64,000 nucleotides of DNA from Pseudooceanicola sediminis (GTDB lineage: Bacteria; Pseudomonadota; Alphaproteobacteria; Rhodobacterales; Rhodobacteraceae), in the NCBI RefSeq assembly GCF_003575965.1, contig NZ_QWJJ01000016.1, positions 1-64,000 on the forward strand. Direction: 5' to 3'. Shown here piece by piece: positions 9,028 to 17,086 of this stretch (position 1 is its first letter; every line of letters begins with the position of its first letter). Under the pieces are notes generated by a model, which made no database searches, had not been told where the DNA came from, and saw only the letters and a program-made list of their open reading frames with translations. The position numbers were made by a program, and so were the translations under genes.

Positions 9028-9494
9028 GCAGTCTCTCCAAAATAGCGCCGCCCAAGCCATTCCGCGACAAGGGCCGGTTTGTCCTGACCCTCGATCTCGA
9101 CCGTCACGGTCATCGTGGTCTGGATTTCTGTCGGGCGGATGTCGTCGATCCGGTCGAGCGTGAAATGGCCCCGGATCCGCGCGCCCGAGGGCACGGGGCT
9201 GATGAAGCGCACCTTGTTCATTCCGTAGTTCACGCCCATCACCGCGCCTGCGACGGCGGGCATTTCATAGACCATCGCCGAGAGCATCGAGAGGGTCAGG
9301 AAGCCATGCGCGATGGTGGTGCCAAAGGGCGTTTCGGCGGCGCGCGCGGGGTCGATGTGGATGTACTGGTGATCTTCGGTGCAGTCCGCGAAGGCGTCGA
9401 TGCGGTCCTGCCCGATCTCGTACCAGCGCGAGGTGCCGATGGTCTGGCCCACCCTTTCCTGAAATTGTGCGCGGGTCAGGGTCTGGCTGGTCAT
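9024..9494 (-). CDS. MaoC-family enoyl-CoA hydratase
   Basis: Hotdog-fold (R)-specific enoyl-CoA hydratase of 156 residues. The hydratase-2 motif reads TEDHQYIHIDPARA followed by GTTIAHGFLTLSM, with the catalytic Asp and His in place. It should add water to the 2-enoyl-CoA formed by the two acyl-CoA dehydrogenases of the operon. Both ends overlap neighbours by ATGA: 9491-9494 with the preceding SDR and 9024-9027 with the following one, so three genes are tightly coupled. Confidence 0.92.
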   Translation of the reverse strand: MTSQTLTRAQFQERVGQTIGTSRWYEIGQDRIDAFADCTEDHQYIHIDPARAAETPFGTTIAHGFLTLSMLSAMVYEMPAVAGAVMGVNYGMNKVRFISPVPSGARIRGHFTLDRIDDIRPTEIQTTMTVTVEIEGQDKPALVAEWLGRRYFGETA

Positions 9495-10318
9495 GCGTCA
9501 TCCTCCAGGAACGCCGCCTGTGCGGTGGCGACCTGCATACCGCCCGACAGCGGGATGATCGCGCCGGTGATATAGCTGCCGCCGCGCCCGCAGAGGAATT
9601 GCAGGGTGCCGGCGATATCCTCTTCGCGACCGACCCGGCCCAGCGGGACCGATGCGGCAGTCTTGGCGCGCCCTTCCTCATGGCCGATGGCAAAGGCCAT
9701 CATCTTGGACATGAAGGGCCCCGGCGCGATGGCGTTGACGGTGATGCGGTCGGCGGCCAGTTCATTGGCCAGCACGCGGGTCATGTGGTGCACCGCGCTT
9801 TTCGAAACGGCATAGGAATAGGCGCCCTGACCCTTGGGGATTTCGCCCATGACCGAGCCGACGTTGACGATGCGCGCGGGGTCGTCATCGGTGGCCGCGG
9901 CGCGCAGCAGATCCAGCAGGGTCTGCGTCAGGTGGAACATGCCGGTGACGTTCAGCCCCAGCACCTTGCCCCATGCCTCATAGGGAAAGTCGCCCATCGG
10001 CGCGCCCCAGGTGCGGCCCGCGTTGTTCATCAGGATGTGCAGCTTGTCGGTGCGCGCGCGCAGATCCCGGGACAGGGCCGTGATGCCCGCCTCGGTGCCG
10101 ACATCGCCGCCGAAGCCTTCGGCGGTGCCGGGCAGGCCGAGGGCGTTGAGGTCCTCGGCCACCGCCGCGCAGGCCTCGGCCTTGCGCGAGGCGATCAGCA
10201 CGCGTGCGCCAGCGGCAACCAGCCCTTCGGCGGCCATGCGGCCAATGCCGGTGGCTCCGCCGGTGACAAGGGCGACCTTGCCCGAGAGATCGTTGAGGGT
10301 GTGTGGTGTCATCTGCAT
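9491..10318 (-). CDS. SDR family oxidoreductase (second in operon)
   Basis: Short-chain dehydrogenase of 275 residues: TGGATGIGRMAAEGL for nucleotide binding, NNAGRTWGAP, and the catalytic Tyr-Lys in YSYAVSKSAVHHM. The C-terminal YITGAIIPLSGGMQ is typical of classical SDRs. It belongs to the rhamnolipid/3-oxoacyl reductase-like group and may act on a hydroxyl or keto group elsewhere on the substrate, since the operon already has a dedicated 3-hydroxyacyl-CoA dehydrogenase. The start could be MQMT at 10318 or MTPH at 10312. Confidence 0.88.
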   Translation of the reverse strand: MQMTPHTLNDLSGKVALVTGGATGIGRMAAEGLVAAGARVLIASRKAEACAAVAEDLNALGLPGTAEGFGGDVGTEAGITALSRDLRARTDKLHILMNNAGRTWGAPMGDFPYEAWGKVLGLNVTGMFHLTQTLLDLLRAAATDDDPARIVNVGSVMGEIPKGQGAYSYAVSKSAVHHMTRVLANELAADRITVNAIAPGPFMSKMMAFAIGHEEGRAKTAASVPLGRVGREEDIAGTLQFLCGRGGSYITGAIIPLSGGMQVATAQAAFLEDDA

Positions 10319-10319
10319 G

Positions 10320-11444
10320 TCAAAAGCCCCTTGCGGCTGCGACGCGGGCGGCGTGATAGCCGTAATCGCCCAGCCATTCCGCGCCGACGCGGGCGCGTTT
10401 CATGAAAAATCCCATGTCGAAATCATCCGTCATGCCGATGCCGCCGTGCATCTGCACGCCTTCGCTGACCGCCAGTTTCGCGGTTGCCGTGGCGCGGGCC
10501 TTGGCGACGGAAACGGCCAGCGCGGCCTCCTCCGGGGTTTCGTCCAGGACGCGCCCGGCGTTTGCGATGGCGCTGGCGGTGATCTCGATCTCGCTCCACA
10601 GATGTGCGGCGCGGTGTTGCAGGGCCTGAAAGCTGCCGATGGTGCGGCCGAACTGGCGGCGGTCCTTGAGATAGGCGGCGGTCATGCCGAAGGCGCCTGC
10701 GGACAAGCCCAGCAATTCGCCCGCCAGCGCCGCCTGCCCGGCGTTCAGGGCGGGGCGCAGGACGGTCATGGCATCGTCGAGCGTGCCCACCACGTCCGCG
10801 CCGGTGGCGGCGACATCGGTCAGGTCAAGCTGCGCGTGGTCGCGGCTGTCGATGGTGGGGCGCGCGGTGCGGGTCACGCCCGCACGGTCGGCGTCGATAT
10901 CGAACAGCGTCAGGCCCTGCGCGTCACCGGGGCTGCCGGAGGTGCGGGCGAGGATCAGCAGGCGGGTGGCACTGGCCCCGTCGGCCACAAAGCGTTTCTG
11001 GCCGGTCAGGCGAAATCCGTTGCCGCTGGCCGCGGCACGCAGGGCGGTGGCTTCGGGGGCGTGCTTGGTGCCCTCGTCCACCGCCAGCGCATAGGTGACG
11101 TCACCGCCCGCGATGTCGGTCAGGCGCGCGTGCGCTGCGGCGCGCAGGGCCGTGGCGGCGATGACGGCGGTGGAGAGGAACGGCGAAGCGGCGAGGACCT
11201 CGCCCATTTCCTCGGCCAGGATGCCGGCGGCGCGGTGCCCCATGTCGGCGCCGCCCGCATCCTCGGGCACCAGCACCCCGGCCCAGCCCATCTGTGCCAT
11301 TTCGCGCCAGAGGCCGGGGTCAAAGGGGCGGTTGGCGTCACGGTTGTCACGCAGGGCCGACACCGGGCTGGCATCGGCCAGAAAGCCACGGGCCGCGTCG
11401 CGCAGCATCACTTCATCCGTCGTGGGGATCAGACTTTGCGTCAT
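10320..11444 (-). CDS. Acyl-CoA dehydrogenase subunit lacking catalytic Glu (beta-like)
   Basis: Acyl-CoA dehydrogenase-fold flavoprotein of 374 residues. It keeps FAD-binding features in RRQFGRTIGSFQALQHRAAH and the C-terminal QMHGGIGMTDDF. The usual C-terminal catalytic segment (the Glu of an EGT-like motif) is missing; the corresponding stretch is GAEWLGDYGYHAAR. The adjacent upstream gene encodes a second dehydrogenase that keeps the Glu. Such pairs form alpha2beta2 enzymes in steroid side-chain oxidation (ChsE-type), where only one subunit supplies the base. I infer a heteromeric enzyme here. Confidence 0.88.
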   Translation of the reverse strand: MTQSLIPTTDEVMLRDAARGFLADASPVSALRDNRDANRPFDPGLWREMAQMGWAGVLVPEDAGGADMGHRAAGILAEEMGEVLAASPFLSTAVIAATALRAAAHARLTDIAGGDVTYALAVDEGTKHAPEATALRAAASGNGFRLTGQKRFVADGASATRLLILARTSGSPGDAQGLTLFDIDADRAGVTRTARPTIDSRDHAQLDLTDVAATGADVVGTLDDAMTVLRPALNAGQAALAGELLGLSAGAFGMTAAYLKDRRQFGRTIGSFQALQHRAAHLWSEIEITASAIANAGRVLDETPEEAALAVSVAKARATATAKLAVSEGVQMHGGIGMTDDFDMGFFMKRARVGAEWLGDYGYHAARVAAARGF

Positions 11445-11453
11445 CGAATGTTC

Positions 11454-12647
11454 CTATTGGGTCGGCAGTTGCAGGACGCGTTTGGACAGGATGTCGAGCA
11501 TCACCTCGCTGGTGCCGCCCTCGATCGAATTGGCCTTGGTGCGCAGCCAGTCGGGGGCGAGCGCGCCCTGCGGGCCGTCCCATTCCACGCCGTCGCTGCC
11601 GCTGACGGACATCAGAAGTTCATAGCGGCGCTTGTTCAGCTCGGTCCCGGCGTATTTCAGCATGGCGCTGGCATCGCCGACGCCGCCCTGCCTGGCCATG
11701 TCACCGTAGCGTTCCAGCGTCATGGCGGTGGCGAGGCTGTCGATTTCCAGCATCATCGCCTCGGCTCGCAGGATGGGATCGGCCATGATGCCCGGGTCTT
11801 GCGTCGCAAGGAACGCGCCGAGAGAGCGCCCGCCCAGCAGGCCACGCGCCCCGCCGCCGATCATTTCGCGTTCGTGGGTCAGCAGATGCTTTGCCACGTC
11901 CCAGCCGCCGTTCAGCGCGCCCACGATTCGGGAATTGCCGTTTTCATCCACCTTGGGGACGATGACGCCGTCAAAGAACGTCTCGCAGAAGGGCGATGCG
12001 CCCGAGATCAGGCGGATGGGGCGGGTGGTCACGCCTGCCGCCTCCATGTCGATCAGCATGAAGGAGATGCCCTTGTGCTTTGGCGCGTCGCGGTCGGTGC
12101 GCACCAGCGCAAAGATCCAGTCCGCCTGATCGGCATAGGATGTCCAGATTTTCGAGCCGGTGACGACCCAGTGATCGCCGCGATCCTCGGCGCGGGTCTG
12201 GACCGAGGCGAGGTCGCTGCCTGCGCCCGGTTCGGAATATCCCTGACACCAGCGAATCTCTCCGCGCGTGATCTGGGGCAGGTAGTGAAGCTTTTGTTCA
12301 TGCGTGCCGAAGGCCAGCAGGGCAGGGCCAAGCATCCACAATCCGAAGCTTTCCAATGGTGTGGGTGCGCCGAGACGGGCCAGTTCCTCGCGGTAGATCT
12401 TGTCCTGCGCGCGGGTCAGCCCGGCCCCGCCATATTCGACCGGCCAGCGTGGCGCGGTCAGCCCTTCGGCGGCGGCGGCCTGCATCCAGTCGCGCTGTGC
12501 GTCGCTGTCGAAGGTCCAGCATTTGCCGCCCCAGCATATCTGATGGTCGGAGGGCGCGCGATTGCGCAGGGAGGGGGCGCAATGCGCCTCGATCCAGGTT
12601 GTGATTCCTGCGCGGAAACGCTCTGGTTTCTCAGAAAAGTCAAGCAT
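11454..12647 (-). CDS. Acyl-CoA dehydrogenase subunit with catalytic Glu (alpha-like)
   Basis: Acyl-CoA dehydrogenase of 397 residues and first gene of the nine-gene operon. Motifs: QGYSEPGAGSDLAS for acyl/FAD contact, VTGSKIWTSYADQADW, and the C-terminal NSIEGGTSEVMLDIL in which Glu376 is the expected base. It is separated from the next dehydrogenase gene by 9 bp, consistent with a heteromeric complex. The ATG at 12647 faces the substrate-binding protein gene of a Liv-type transporter across 142 bp, so a shared regulatory region controls uptake and catabolism. Confidence 0.92.
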   Translation of the reverse strand: MLDFSEKPERFRAGITTWIEAHCAPSLRNRAPSDHQICWGGKCWTFDSDAQRDWMQAAAAEGLTAPRWPVEYGGAGLTRAQDKIYREELARLGAPTPLESFGLWMLGPALLAFGTHEQKLHYLPQITRGEIRWCQGYSEPGAGSDLASVQTRAEDRGDHWVVTGSKIWTSYADQADWIFALVRTDRDAPKHKGISFMLIDMEAAGVTTRPIRLISGASPFCETFFDGVIVPKVDENGNSRIVGALNGGWDVAKHLLTHEREMIGGGARGLLGGRSLGAFLATQDPGIMADPILRAEAMMLEIDSLATAMTLERYGDMARQGGVGDASAMLKYAGTELNKRRYELLMSVSGSDGVEWDGPQGALAPDWLRTKANSIEGGTSEVMLDILSKRVLQLPTQ

Positions 12648-12703
12648 CCCGTCCTCCCCTACGGTTGATGTTTTGCATTGCAGAATAGAATTTCACAGTT
12701 TGC

Positions 12704-12732
12704 TTGACAACCCGCGACGGAAACCTTTTCAT
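12704..12732 (+). promoter_or_regulatory. Candidate sigma-70 promoter of the Liv-type transporter
   Basis: TTGACA (12704-12709) followed after 17 bp by TTTCAT (12727-12732), 58 bp before the substrate-binding protein start. The -35 match is perfect and the -10 is weak (four of six). It lies in the 142-bp divergent intergenic region shared with the acyl-CoA operon, so a regulator bound here could control both sides. Confidence 0.45.
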
Positions 12733-12789
12733 CTGGTCAGGAGGACGGGAACAGCATACCCTGTTTTCCATCTTTGGGAGGAGACAACA

Positions 12790-14025
12790 ATGCGATCAAC
12801 TAGGACTGCCGTTCTCGCGGCTGCCGTTTCTGCGATTGCCGTGACGGCAGCGCATGCGGATACGATCAAGATGGCCTTTATCGACCCGCTGTCGGGCGCG
12901 ATGGCATCATCGGGTGAACCGGCGCTGCAATCTTTCATGCTGGCGGCCGAACACATCAATGCAAACGGCGGCGTGAATGGCGACGACATCGAGATCGTCG
13001 GCTATGACAACAAGGTCAGCCCGAAAGAATCGCTGGTGCAATTGCAGAAGGCGATCGACAGCGGCGCGCGCTATATCATCCAGGGCAACGGGTCGTCCGT
13101 GGCCTCGGCGATCATCGAGGCGGTGAACAAGCACAACGCCCGTAACCCCGGCGAAGAGGTGATTTTCTTCAACTATGCCGCTGTGACGCCCGCCTTCACC
13201 AACGAAGCCTGCTCGTTCTGGCACTTTCGGTTCGATGCCCATACCGACATGAAGATGAACGCCATCACCGATTGGGTCGCCAAGCGTGACGACATCAAGA
13301 AGGTCTACATCATCGGTCAGGACTATGTTCATGGCGAGGCCGTCGCGGCCGCGGCCGTGTCGCAGCTGAAGGAAAAACGCCCCGACATCGAGATCGTCGG
13401 GAACGAGCTGCATCCGCTGGCCAAGGTCAAGGATTTCACCCCCTACGTGCAGAAGATCATCTCGTCCGGGGCGGATGCCGTGATCACCGGGAACTGGGGT
13501 CAGGACATGACGCTGCTGGTCAAGGCGGCAGCCGACGCTGGCCAGAAAATTCCATACCTGACCTTCTATGGCGGGTCGAACGGTGCAGTTGCCGCACTGG
13601 GTGAAGGGGCCGTCGACACCCTGTACCAGGTCAGCGAAGGCGTCACCAACCTGGAAGCTTCGGACGAACAGTACGCGATGATCGAGGAGTACAAGGAGCG
13701 TTTTCCGCAGTACGATTATTACTACGACCGCGCCTTTACGACGCTTCAGATGTTCGATGCCGCCGCCGAGAAAGCCGGCAGCGTCGAGCCGATCGCGGTG
13801 GCCAATGCCATGGAAGGCCTTGAGGTTGACGCGGCCTATGGCCCGGCCACCATGCGCGCCGAAGATCACCAGTTGCAACAGAACCTGTTCGTGACCACGG
13901 TGGCAAAAGACGTCAAGTACGGCGTCGACAACACCGATCTGGGCTGGAGACTGGTGGACGGCGGCAAGATTTCCGCCGAGGCGGCCTCGACGCCGACGAC
14001 CTGTCAGATGGAACGGCCCGAGTAA
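12790..14025 (+). CDS. Liv-type ABC transporter substrate-binding protein
   Basis: Periplasmic binding protein of 411 residues, type-1 fold (Peripla_BP_6). A signal peptide with cleavage after AHA (residue 23) leads to DTIKMAFIDPLSGAMASSG, the usual first strand of the family. A strong GGAGG stands about 8 bases before the ATG at 12790. It begins a five-gene transporter set read away from an acyl-CoA degradation operon. The ligand is probably a carboxylate degraded by that operon instead of a branched-chain amino acid, but this is inference. A hairpin encloses its stop codon. Confidence 0.92.
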   Translation: MRSTRTAVLAAAVSAIAVTAAHADTIKMAFIDPLSGAMASSGEPALQSFMLAAEHINANGGVNGDDIEIVGYDNKVSPKESLVQLQKAIDSGARYIIQGNGSSVASAIIEAVNKHNARNPGEEVIFFNYAAVTPAFTNEACSFWHFRFDAHTDMKMNAITDWVAKRDDIKKVYIIGQDYVHGEAVAAAAVSQLKEKRPDIEIVGNELHPLAKVKDFTPYVQKIISSGADAVITGNWGQDMTLLVKAAADAGQKIPYLTFYGGSNGAVAALGEGAVDTLYQVSEGVTNLEASDEQYAMIEEYKERFPQYDYYYDRAFTTLQMFDAAAEKAGSVEPIAVANAMEGLEVDAAYGPATMRAEDHQLQQNLFVTTVAKDVKYGVDNTDLGWRLVDGGKISAEAASTPTTCQMERPE

Positions 14026-14033
14026 GCTCGGGC
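14016..14033 (+). promoter_or_regulatory. Hairpin enclosing the stop codon of the binding-protein gene
   Basis: GCCCGAG-taag-CTCGGGC: a perfect 7-bp stem whose tetraloop holds the TAA stop (14023-14025). No U-tract follows. A structure here could stabilise the upstream mRNA and lower read-through into the permease genes, giving more binding protein than membrane components. Confidence 0.6.
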
Positions 14034-14124
14034 ACCTCTCTTTACCGCAATCCGGGCGTCATTCCCTTTTGGGCATGGCGCCCTCCGTTCCCTGACCGGG
14101 ACGGCTCAGACCAGGGGGGACACC

Positions 14125-15057
14125 ATGGAAACGGTTGTCTTTGCCGTGCTGAATGGCGTGATCTACGGGCTTCTGCTCTTCATGCTGTCCAGCGGGCTGA
14201 CGCTCATCTTTTCGATGATGGGGGTTCTGAACTTCGCCCACGCCAGCTTTTACATGCTGGGGGCCTATTTCGCCTATACGTTGATGGAGGGGTCCAACTT
14301 CTGGATCGCGCTGTTCATTGCCCCGGTTCTGGTCGGGTTGGCGGGCATGGTGGTGGAGCGGTACGGGCTGCGCAAGGTGCACGCCCGGGGCCACGTGGCC
14401 GAGCTGTTGTTCACCTTCGGGCTGGCCTATCTGATCGACGAGGTCGTCAAGATCTTCTGGGGTCGGACGGCGGTGAATTACAAGGTGCCGGAGCTGCTGG
14501 ATTTTCCGCTGTTCACGCTCTATGGCGCGCAATACCCCGCGTACCGCATCTTTATCCTGCTGGTGGCCATCCTGATGCTGGTCGCGTTGTGGTATCTGCT
14601 GCGCCGCACACGGGCGGGCCTGATCATTCAGGCCGCACTGACCCATCCGCATATGGTGGGGCACCTGGGGCATAACGTGCCGATGATCTTCATGATGGTG
14701 TTCGGCGCGGGCTGTGCGCTGGCGGGCCTGGCCGGGGTCATCGGTGGCAATTACTTCATCACCGATCCGGCGATGGCGGTGCAGATGGGGCCGATCGTCT
14801 TTGTGGTCGTGGTGGTCGGCGGGTTGGGCAGCCTGGAGGGCGCGTTCATCGCCGCGATGATCATCGGGCTGCTGCAAACCTCGGCGGTGTCGATCAACGC
14901 ATCGCTGGCCGATATCTTTGGCTTTCTGGGGCTGGCGGGCACATCCGAGGTCGGCGGGATCACCATCGCCTCGATGGCGCCGATGCTGCCGTTCCTGTTG
15001 CTGGTGGTGGTGCTGATGGTGCGACCGACCGGATTGATGGGAGACCGTGAGGTATGA
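14125..15057 (+). CDS. Liv-type ABC transporter permease (LivH family)
   Basis: Inner-membrane permease of 310 residues with about eight hydrophobic helices. It opens with VVFAVLNGVIYGLLLFMLSSG and carries the LivH hallmark NFAHASFYMLGAY near residue 35. It ends with a long hydrophobic segment and MVRPTGLMGDREV, typical of this family. The stop overlaps the start of the second permease (ATGA at 15054-15057). It should pair with the LivM-type protein to form the translocation channel. Confidence 0.94.
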   Translation: METVVFAVLNGVIYGLLLFMLSSGLTLIFSMMGVLNFAHASFYMLGAYFAYTLMEGSNFWIALFIAPVLVGLAGMVVERYGLRKVHARGHVAELLFTFGLAYLIDEVVKIFWGRTAVNYKVPELLDFPLFTLYGAQYPAYRIFILLVAILMLVALWYLLRRTRAGLIIQAALTHPHMVGHLGHNVPMIFMMVFGAGCALAGLAGVIGGNYFITDPAMAVQMGPIVFVVVVVGGLGSLEGAFIAAMIIGLLQTSAVSINASLADIFGFLGLAGTSEVGGITIASMAPMLPFLLLVVVLMVRPTGLMGDREV

Positions 15058-16322
15058 CCGACATGACAACAACCTACGTCGATCTGGCCCCCAGCCGGGC
15101 CGAAAAGTTTCGCCAGCGCGTGCTGCCGATGATCCTGTTCGCACTGGCGCTGGCGGTGATCCCGCTGTTCGGGCCGTCGCGTTCGACGCTGACGCTGCTG
15201 AACCACATGGGGATCAACATTGTCTTTGCCCTGTCGTTCAACATGCTGCTGGGCCGTGCCGGGATGCTGTCCTTCGGCCATGCGGTTTACCTCGGGCTGG
15301 GCGGTTATTTCTGCGTGCACGTGATGAACTGGATCGCGGCGGACACCGGGATCTGGGGCGCGGTGCCGATCTTTACCATGCCCGCCTTCGGGTTTGGCGC
15401 AGGGGCACTGGCCGGGGCCGTCATCGGCTGGCCGTCGTGCCGCCGGGCCGGCACACCCTTCGCGATGATCTCGCTCGGCGTGGCCGAGCTGGTGGCGGCG
15501 GCGGGCTTCATGTTCGACAGCCTGTTCGGGGGCGAGATGGGGATTTCGGCCGACCGCATGGGCGGGCCTGAGTTCCTCGGCCTGTCGCTGGGGCCGCTGA
15601 ACGAAGTCTACTGGTACATCGCCTTCTGGACCTTTGTCGGTGTCGTCGGCACCTATGCCTTTACCCGTACGCCGCTGGGCAAGCTGAGCGAGGCGACGCG
15701 CGACAACCCCGAGCGGGTCGAGTTCGTCGGCTATAATCCGCAGCGCGTGCGCTATCTGGTGTTCATCTTCGCCGGGGCCTTTGCCGGTATGGCCGGGGGC
15801 ATGTCCGCCGTTCAGGATGAGATCTTCACGCCGGAAAACCTGTCGCTGGTGCCCTCGGGTGCGATCCTGATCGCGGCCTATGTGGGCGGCATCCGGTATT
15901 TCACCGGGCCGATCATGGGCGCCATCGTGATGACCTACATGGGCAGCAACCTGAGCGATTATACCGCCGGATGGCTGTTGTACCTGGGGCTGATGTTCGT
16001 CGGCGTCGTGATGTTCGTGCCCGACGGGATTGCCGGTGTCGTCTATGGCACCTGGGATGTGCTGCGCAGTGGCAGGCTGAACGAGGTCGCGGCCGGTTGG
16101 GCCATCCGCCTGCTGGGGCTGGCGCTGATGGCGGTCTCGACCATCACACTGGTCGAAGTCGCCTTTCGCTGGTCGGATGGCTATGGCGAGGTGTTCGAGC
16201 CGTTCGGTCTGGAACTGGCGCATGGCAGCCCGCTGACCTGGGTGGTGATCGTGCTGCCGTTTGTGATCGGTGCGCTGCTGCTGCGCCGGGTGGCCCGCAG
16301 CGAAAGCGAGGTGACGTCATGA
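15054..16322 (+). CDS. Liv-type ABC transporter permease (LivM family)
   Basis: Inner-membrane permease of 422 residues. The family segment NIVFALSFNMLLGRAGMLSFGHAVYLGLGGY is shown by NMLLGRAGMLSFGHA around residue 63. The protein is about 80 residues longer than a minimal LivM: after the core it has two extra hydrophobic segments (LGLALMAVSTITLV and WVVIVLPFVIGALLL). It overlaps both neighbours by ATGA, so permeases and ATPases are translated as one coupled unit. Confidence 0.93.
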   Translation: MTDMTTTYVDLAPSRAEKFRQRVLPMILFALALAVIPLFGPSRSTLTLLNHMGINIVFALSFNMLLGRAGMLSFGHAVYLGLGGYFCVHVMNWIAADTGIWGAVPIFTMPAFGFGAGALAGAVIGWPSCRRAGTPFAMISLGVAELVAAAGFMFDSLFGGEMGISADRMGGPEFLGLSLGPLNEVYWYIAFWTFVGVVGTYAFTRTPLGKLSEATRDNPERVEFVGYNPQRVRYLVFIFAGAFAGMAGGMSAVQDEIFTPENLSLVPSGAILIAAYVGGIRYFTGPIMGAIVMTYMGSNLSDYTAGWLLYLGLMFVGVVMFVPDGIAGVVYGTWDVLRSGRLNEVAAGWAIRLLGLALMAVSTITLVEVAFRWSDGYGEVFEPFGLELAHGSPLTWVVIVLPFVIGALLLRRVARSESEVTS

Positions 16323-17086
16323 GTAACGAAGCATTGCAACTGATTGATCTGAAAAAGTCCTTTGGACCGGCCAAGATCATCCAGGGCGTCAACCTGCAGG
16401 TGGCCAAGGGCGAAAGACATGCCATCATCGGGCCGAACGGCGCCGGTAAATCGACACTGTTCAACCTCATCTCGGGGCGGTTCCTGCCGACCTCGGGCGA
16501 GATCTGGCTGAATGGCGACAAGATTTCCGGCAAGAAACCGTTCGAGATCAACCGCATGGGATTGTCGCGCAGTTTTCAGGTGTCCAACATCTTTACCAAC
16601 ATGACGGTGCGGGAAAACGTCCGCTGTGGCGTGCTGTATTCGATGGGCTATGGCTATTCCTTCTGGCGCAACATCGGCAACCTGCGGGAAGTGTCGGAAA
16701 AGACCGCCGCAATTCTCGAGGATGTCGGGCTGATCGACAAGGCGCATCTGCCTGCGACGCTGCTGCCCTATGCAGACCAGCGGACGCTGGAAATCGCCAT
16801 CACCATCGCGGGCGGGGCCGAGGTGATCCTGCTGGATGAACCGACCGCGGGGATGAGCCATTCGGAAACCGACCGCGCCGTGGCGCTGATCGAAAAGGCC
16901 AGCCAGGGCAAGACGTTGCTGATCGTCGAACATGACATGGGCGTGGTGTTCAACCTGGCCGACCGGATCAGCGTGCTGGTCTACGGAGAGATCATCGCGA
17001 CCGGCACACCGGAGGAGATCCGCGGCGATCCGAAGGTGCGCGAAGCCTATCTGGGCGAGGAAGTCGAAGAGGGAGTGCCGGCATGA
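16319..17086 (+). CDS. Liv-type ABC transporter ATPase (LivG family) with altered signature motif
   Basis: ABC ATPase of 255 residues. Walker A GPNGAGKST is intact (K44), Walker B ends in catalytic E174 (ILLDEPTAGMS), and the switch His is H205 (VEHD). The ABC signature is altered: where relatives have L-S-Y-G-[DQ]-Q it reads LPYADQR (149-155), losing both the Ser and the Gly that contact the ATP gamma-phosphate in the partner subunit. This changed signature faces the Walker A of the LivF-type partner, which is also changed. ATGA overlaps join it to both neighbouring genes. Confidence 0.93.
   Translation: MSNEALQLIDLKKSFGPAKIIQGVNLQVAKGERHAIIGPNGAGKSTLFNLISGRFLPTSGEIWLNGDKISGKKPFEINRMGLSRSFQVSNIFTNMTVRENVRCGVLYSMGYGYSFWRNIGNLREVSEKTAAILEDVGLIDKAHLPATLLPYADQRTLEIAITIAGGAEVILLDEPTAGMSHSETDRAVALIEKASQGKTLLIVEHDMGVVFNLADRISVLVYGEIIATGTPEEIRGDPKVREAYLGEEVEEGVPA

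Noticed and set aside
12671-12692. TGCATTGCA and nearby AT-rich motif as an operator between the acyl-CoA operon and the transporter
   Set aside because: Too short and imperfect to separate from chance, and no regulator gene is adjacent.
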